A stretch of DNA of 64,000 nucleotides from Acidobacteriota bacterium (lineage in GTDB: Bacteria; Acidobacteriota; Terriglobia; Bryobacterales; Bryobacteraceae). The notes under the pieces are model-generated. The model was not told where the DNA came from. It worked only from the letters and a program-made list of their open reading frames with translations, and made no database searches. A program made the position numbers and the translations under genes. This document shows positions 61,454 to 64,000 of this stretch, piece after piece; positions within the stretch are counted from its first letter, which is position 1; the number at the start of each line of letters is the position of its first letter. Location of the stretch: positions 41,136 to 105,135 of the forward strand of contig JANXSF010000136.1 of the NCBI GenBank assembly GCA_025352795.1, read 5' to 3'.

Positions 61454-62437
61454 TCAGCATGCCGGACTATTCAACAGCCGCGCTGCTTTAACCGCAAAAT
61501 ACGTTAAAATCAACCCCGCCCCAGCTCGCTTAATCGACGTCAGGGACTCCATCATCGCCCTCTCCTCGTCAATCCAGCCATTCCTCACCGCAGCCATGAT
61601 CATGCTGTACTCACCACTCACCTGATACGCCGAAATAGGTGCATCGAACCGCTCCCGAGCTTCCCGAATAATATCCAGGTAGGGCATCGCCGGCTTCACC
61701 ATAATCATGTCCGCCCCTTCCTCCAAATCCATCTGAATTTCCCGCATCGCTTCCCTGGCATTGGCCGGATCCATCTGATAACTTCGTCGATCCCCAAATT
61801 GTGGCGTCGATTCTGCTGCCTCCCGAAAAGGTCCGTAGAAGGCGCTGGCAAACTTTGCTGCATAGCTCAAAATTGGAGTGTTGGAGAAACCCTCTTTATC
61901 CAAAGCAGAACGAATGGCCGCAACGCGACCGTCCATCATGTCCGATGGCGCCACAATGTCCGCACCAGCCCTGGCGTGGGATACCGCACCTTTGGCCAGC
62001 CAATCAAGTGTGATGTCATTATCCACATCGCCATGGATCACCTTGCCGCAATGGCCGTGGCTGGTGTACTCGCAGTTGCAGACGTCGGTGATCACCAACA
62101 GCCTCGGCAGCTCCCGCTTGATGGCTGTAATAGCGCGCTGCACAATACCATCATTTGCAAATGCTCCACTGGCATCTTCATCTTTCTGGTCTGGGATGCC
62201 GAAAAGAATTACACCGCCGATGCTGGCCGCTTGGGCATCCCTGCAGATCTCGATGGTCTGGTCGATGGACGTCTGATAATTCCCCGGCATGGAACTGATT
62301 TCCTTGCGCACACTTTCCCCATTCACCACGAATAGCGGAAGTATAAAGTTCGCTGGTTCCAGACTGGTTTCACGAACAATACGGCGGATTTGAGGAGTCG
62401 CGCGAAGACGGCGTAGCCGTTGTATGGGGAAGGCCAT
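61454..62437 (-). CDS. hemB: Porphobilinogen synthase (delta-aminolevulinic acid dehydratase)
   Basis: A 327-residue enzyme joining two 5-aminolevulinate molecules into porphobilinogen for heme and other tetrapyrroles. The zinc site of three cysteines [14 protein letters not shown] is present, showing a zinc- rather than magnesium-type enzyme. Schiff-base lysines lie in [15 protein letters not shown] and [15 protein letters not shown] at 62437 follows a consensus TATAAT by seven bases with no Shine-Dalgarno, pointing to a near-leaderless message. Confidence 0.97.
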   Translation of the reverse strand: MAFPIQRLRRLRATPQIRRIVRETSLEPANFILPLFVVNGESVRKEISSMPGNYQTSIDQTIEICRDAQAASIGGVILFGIPDQKDEDASGAFANDGIVQRAITAIKRELPRLLVITDVCNCEYTSHGHCGKVIHGDVDNDITLDWLAKGAVSHARAGADIVAPSDMMDGRVAAIRSALDKEGFSNTPILSYAAKFASAFYGPFREAAESTPQFGDRRSYQMDPANAREAMREIQMDLEEGADMIMVKPAMPYLDIIREARERFDAPISAYQVSGEYSMIMAAVRNGWIDEERAMMESLTSIKRAGAGLILTYFAVKAARLLNSPAC

Positions 62438-62444
62438 AAGCCCG

Positions 62445-62472
62445 ATTATAGCGATCTTATAGCAAGCCCCAA
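62445..62472 (-). promoter_or_regulatory. Predicted near-leaderless promoter of hemB
   Basis: Minus strand TTGGGG (62472-62467), 16-base spacer, consensus TATAAT (62450-62445), then seven bases to ATG at 62437. Predicted +1 is 62438 or 62437. The promoter overlaps the end of the upstream gene. Confidence 0.55.
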
Positions 62473-63038
62473 ACAGGTCTGGCCACCAGTGCCGTGATCA
62501 CACCCAGGATCAAGCCAATCACCGGCTTCTGTTGCGCCAGTGCCCCTAGAGCTGAAAAGCCCAAGGCCAAAATGAGAATGAAGAATTTTCCAATAGCCAG
62601 GATTCTTGCCGTATACACCCAACCGTCGTCAGCACCATGCAGAAGTTGCTGCAACAACGAATAGTTTTCCACAAGATCAAACAGCCCGGCGGCAATCACG
62701 GCAATACTTAAAATCAGACCGAAGCCTGCAAGAGGCCAGCCATTCTCTTCAAAACCATCCCTCGCCCAAAGGCATGCCAGACTGATCGCGGTGACATAGG
62801 CAATGCAGAACAGAAAATCAAAGCCAAGGCAAAAACTTGCCGACCGAAGCCCTTCCGCTCCCCAGGCTGTCATTAATTTCTGTGATTGTTGCACCGACCC
62901 GGACAACGCCCAGGCAACCAAAGCATGCGGCGTAATCTTATCGAGTGAAGAGGAAGCCAGCATGGAACCGATGGCCGAAACAATGGTTAAACAAATGGAC
63001 CAAGGCCAAAGGGTAGAGCTCCAAAGCGACTGACGCAT
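62457..63038 (-). CDS. Multi-span membrane protein of unknown function
   Basis: A 193-residue protein with about four hydrophobic spans ([56 protein letters not shown], and [20 protein letters not shown]). The charged pair DLVEN in the third span is noticeable. I do not recognise the family. Its ATG is one base from the stop of the upstream secreted-protein gene, so they are probably translated together. hemB follows after 19 bases but seems to have its own promoter. Confidence 0.7.
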   Translation of the reverse strand: MRQSLWSSTLWPWSICLTIVSAIGSMLASSSLDKITPHALVAWALSGSVQQSQKLMTAWGAEGLRSASFCLGFDFLFCIAYVTAISLACLWARDGFEENGWPLAGFGLILSIAVIAAGLFDLVENYSLLQQLLHGADDGWVYTARILAIGKFFILILALGFSALGALAQQKPVIGLILGVITALVARPVWGLL

Positions 63039-63039
63039 T

Positions 63040-63984
63040 CTATGGAGTATTACATTGTCCGCTGCAGTTTCGCTCGCTCACCTTCTGCACGGGTCCCAGC
63101 GAACCGGTGCCGTCCACAGTCGGTCTGCGAATGCTGTAGGTTTCAGAAAGTGATTTATTAGGACCCGGAACTTTTTCAATGATCTGCTGTTCACGAAATT
63201 CAGGCGGATCAGCAACTGCGCGACCGGCCGGGTTTGGACCGAAGACATCTACCCTGGTAATCGAAGATCCATCTTTGCGATTTTGTGTTTCACTAACAGT
63301 CTGATTCGTCAATCGCAGTTGTCCACCATCCTGGTAGAACATTGCTTTCGATTCTTTTACCAAGCCATCTTTTTCTTCTTTTGCAATGGTCATCCGCCCC
63401 GCTGGTTGCAGATTACCGTTCACATCGCGACGTTCAAAGGCCACATCTTCGCTTGAAGTAGTTTTGCTCTTCATAACCTTACCTTGTTGACGCTCCACTA
63501 CAACTTCCCCGTTGGGAGTGCCTCTCACAACCGTTGTTTCATAAGTACTCAACTCTGCGCCTGCTGGCCTGCTTACTTTGGATTCCTTTTCTGCAAGGGA
63601 AAAATTGCCGTTGATGTCGGAATAGTAAGTAGCTTTGTCAGTGCTGGTGGAACCATCTGCATTCTTCCGTTCACTAGTAACCACACGTTGTGGTTGACCG
63701 GGATTGCCGTTGGCATCGTAGGGAGTCACCACGCGTTCTACCACTTTGGAAGTCTCCGTCTTGCTTAAAATTTTCTCTTCTACTTTTTCGAGCGGCGCGG
63801 TGTTTCCATTCATGGTGACACCCATCTGTGTAGACATAGTATCGCCGTTCTTTAATACAACCTGATGGGAATCGCCGGCTAAAACCCGGTTGCCGTTGAC
63901 GTCAAAAGTATAGGTTCCCGAACTACTTTGGGATTGCGCCAGTACAACGTATGGGATAAAAAAGCAAAGCACACAGCACTTCAT
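63040..63984 (-). CDS. Secreted repetitive protein of unknown function
   Basis: A 314-residue protein with a signal peptide (MKCCVLCFFIPYVVLAQ). The mature part is Ser/Thr/Glu-rich and carries a recurring motif DxNGN at about residues 28, 90, 123 and 187 (FDVNGNRV, YDANGNPG, SDINGNFS, RDVNGNLQ), each followed by a segment ending in a VVxERxxx- or KExK-like strand. This resembles repeated beta-hairpin units; no enzyme motif is visible. A GGGAG sits very close to the ATG. The gene starts 16 bases from the window edge, so what lies upstream is unseen. Confidence 0.65.
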   Translation of the reverse strand: MKCCVLCFFIPYVVLAQSQSSSGTYTFDVNGNRVLAGDSHQVVLKNGDTMSTQMGVTMNGNTAPLEKVEEKILSKTETSKVVERVVTPYDANGNPGQPQRVVTSERKNADGSTSTDKATYYSDINGNFSLAEKESKVSRPAGAELSTYETTVVRGTPNGEVVVERQQGKVMKSKTTSSEDVAFERRDVNGNLQPAGRMTIAKEEKDGLVKESKAMFYQDGGQLRLTNQTVSETQNRKDGSSITRVDVFGPNPAGRAVADPPEFREQQIIEKVPGPNKSLSETYSIRRPTVDGTGSLGPVQKVSERNCSGQCNTP

Positions 63985-64000
63985 ACTCCCAAATCTAAGG

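Overview
The window looks like chromosomal DNA from an acidobacterium, most likely a relative of Candidatus Solibacter (order Bryobacterales). The evidence is family content. There are two very large Oar-type TonB-dependent receptors with an N-terminal carboxypeptidase-like domain, an NHL-repeat secreted protein ending in a Solibacter-type C-terminal domain (TIGR03437-like), and a DUF1552 protein followed by a secreted ankyrin protein. Two transmembrane Ser/Thr kinases, a secreted PQQ-type propeller and a 3-keto-disaccharide hydrolase-like (DUF1080) protein fit the same picture. No rRNA, tRNA or CRISPR array was seen, and no gap between genes exceeds 300 bases.

Layout. 0-8.9 kb: end of a DUF1552 protein and its coupled ankyrin partner, an Oar-like receptor, a secreted TPR protein, a degenerate receiver protein, a divergent DUF2061/ferredoxin pair sharing one promoter region, a lipoprotein and a DUF1080 protein. 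9-10.5 kb: a broken fic gene with phased repeats at its start. 10.6-19 kb: DUF58 protein overlapping a TonB receptor, PQQ propeller, HU protein, a kinase with a TPR sensor tail, and an SGNH hydrolase. 19.1-21.9 kb: a TonB-like protein, an unknown membrane protein and a heavy-metal-binding protein. 21.8-30.7 kb: a leftward cluster for envelope glycan work (epimerase, sugar isomerase, glycosyltransferase-methyltransferase fusion, coiled-coil methyltransferase) joined to QueF, a TIGR00300 protein and the NHL protein.

30.8-42.7 kb: secreted matrixin protease, PolX with a CDF metal transporter, cyclophilin, O-antigen ligase, SixA followed by a 29-residue membrane peptide, then a 1.9-kb insertion carrying a FAD oxidase and flanked by 20-base direct repeats. 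After it come a CCA-adding/poly(A) polymerase, a zinc-ribbon protein and a split chromate transporter. 42.8-55.8 kb: efflux adaptor, class I fumarase, a small secreted protein, a second Oar-like receptor, an OPT transporter, a membrane spermidine-synthase-like protein and a second kinase. 55.8-64 kb: a tripartite RND efflux operon, porphobilinogen synthase and two uncharacterised envelope proteins.

Three patterns cross the window. First, every resident convergent gene pair ends within about 30 bases or overlaps, with no room for intrinsic terminators; the one exception is where the insertion sits, and removing it restores the rule. Second, several genes without a Shine-Dalgarno sequence have a good -10 element placed so that transcription should start at the start codon, which suggests frequent leaderless mRNAs. 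Third, the second kinase and the TonB-like protein appear to share the same roughly 50-residue periplasmic module, which hints at a common envelope-sensing theme. Starts, promoters and family names come from reading the sequence and remain unverified by search.
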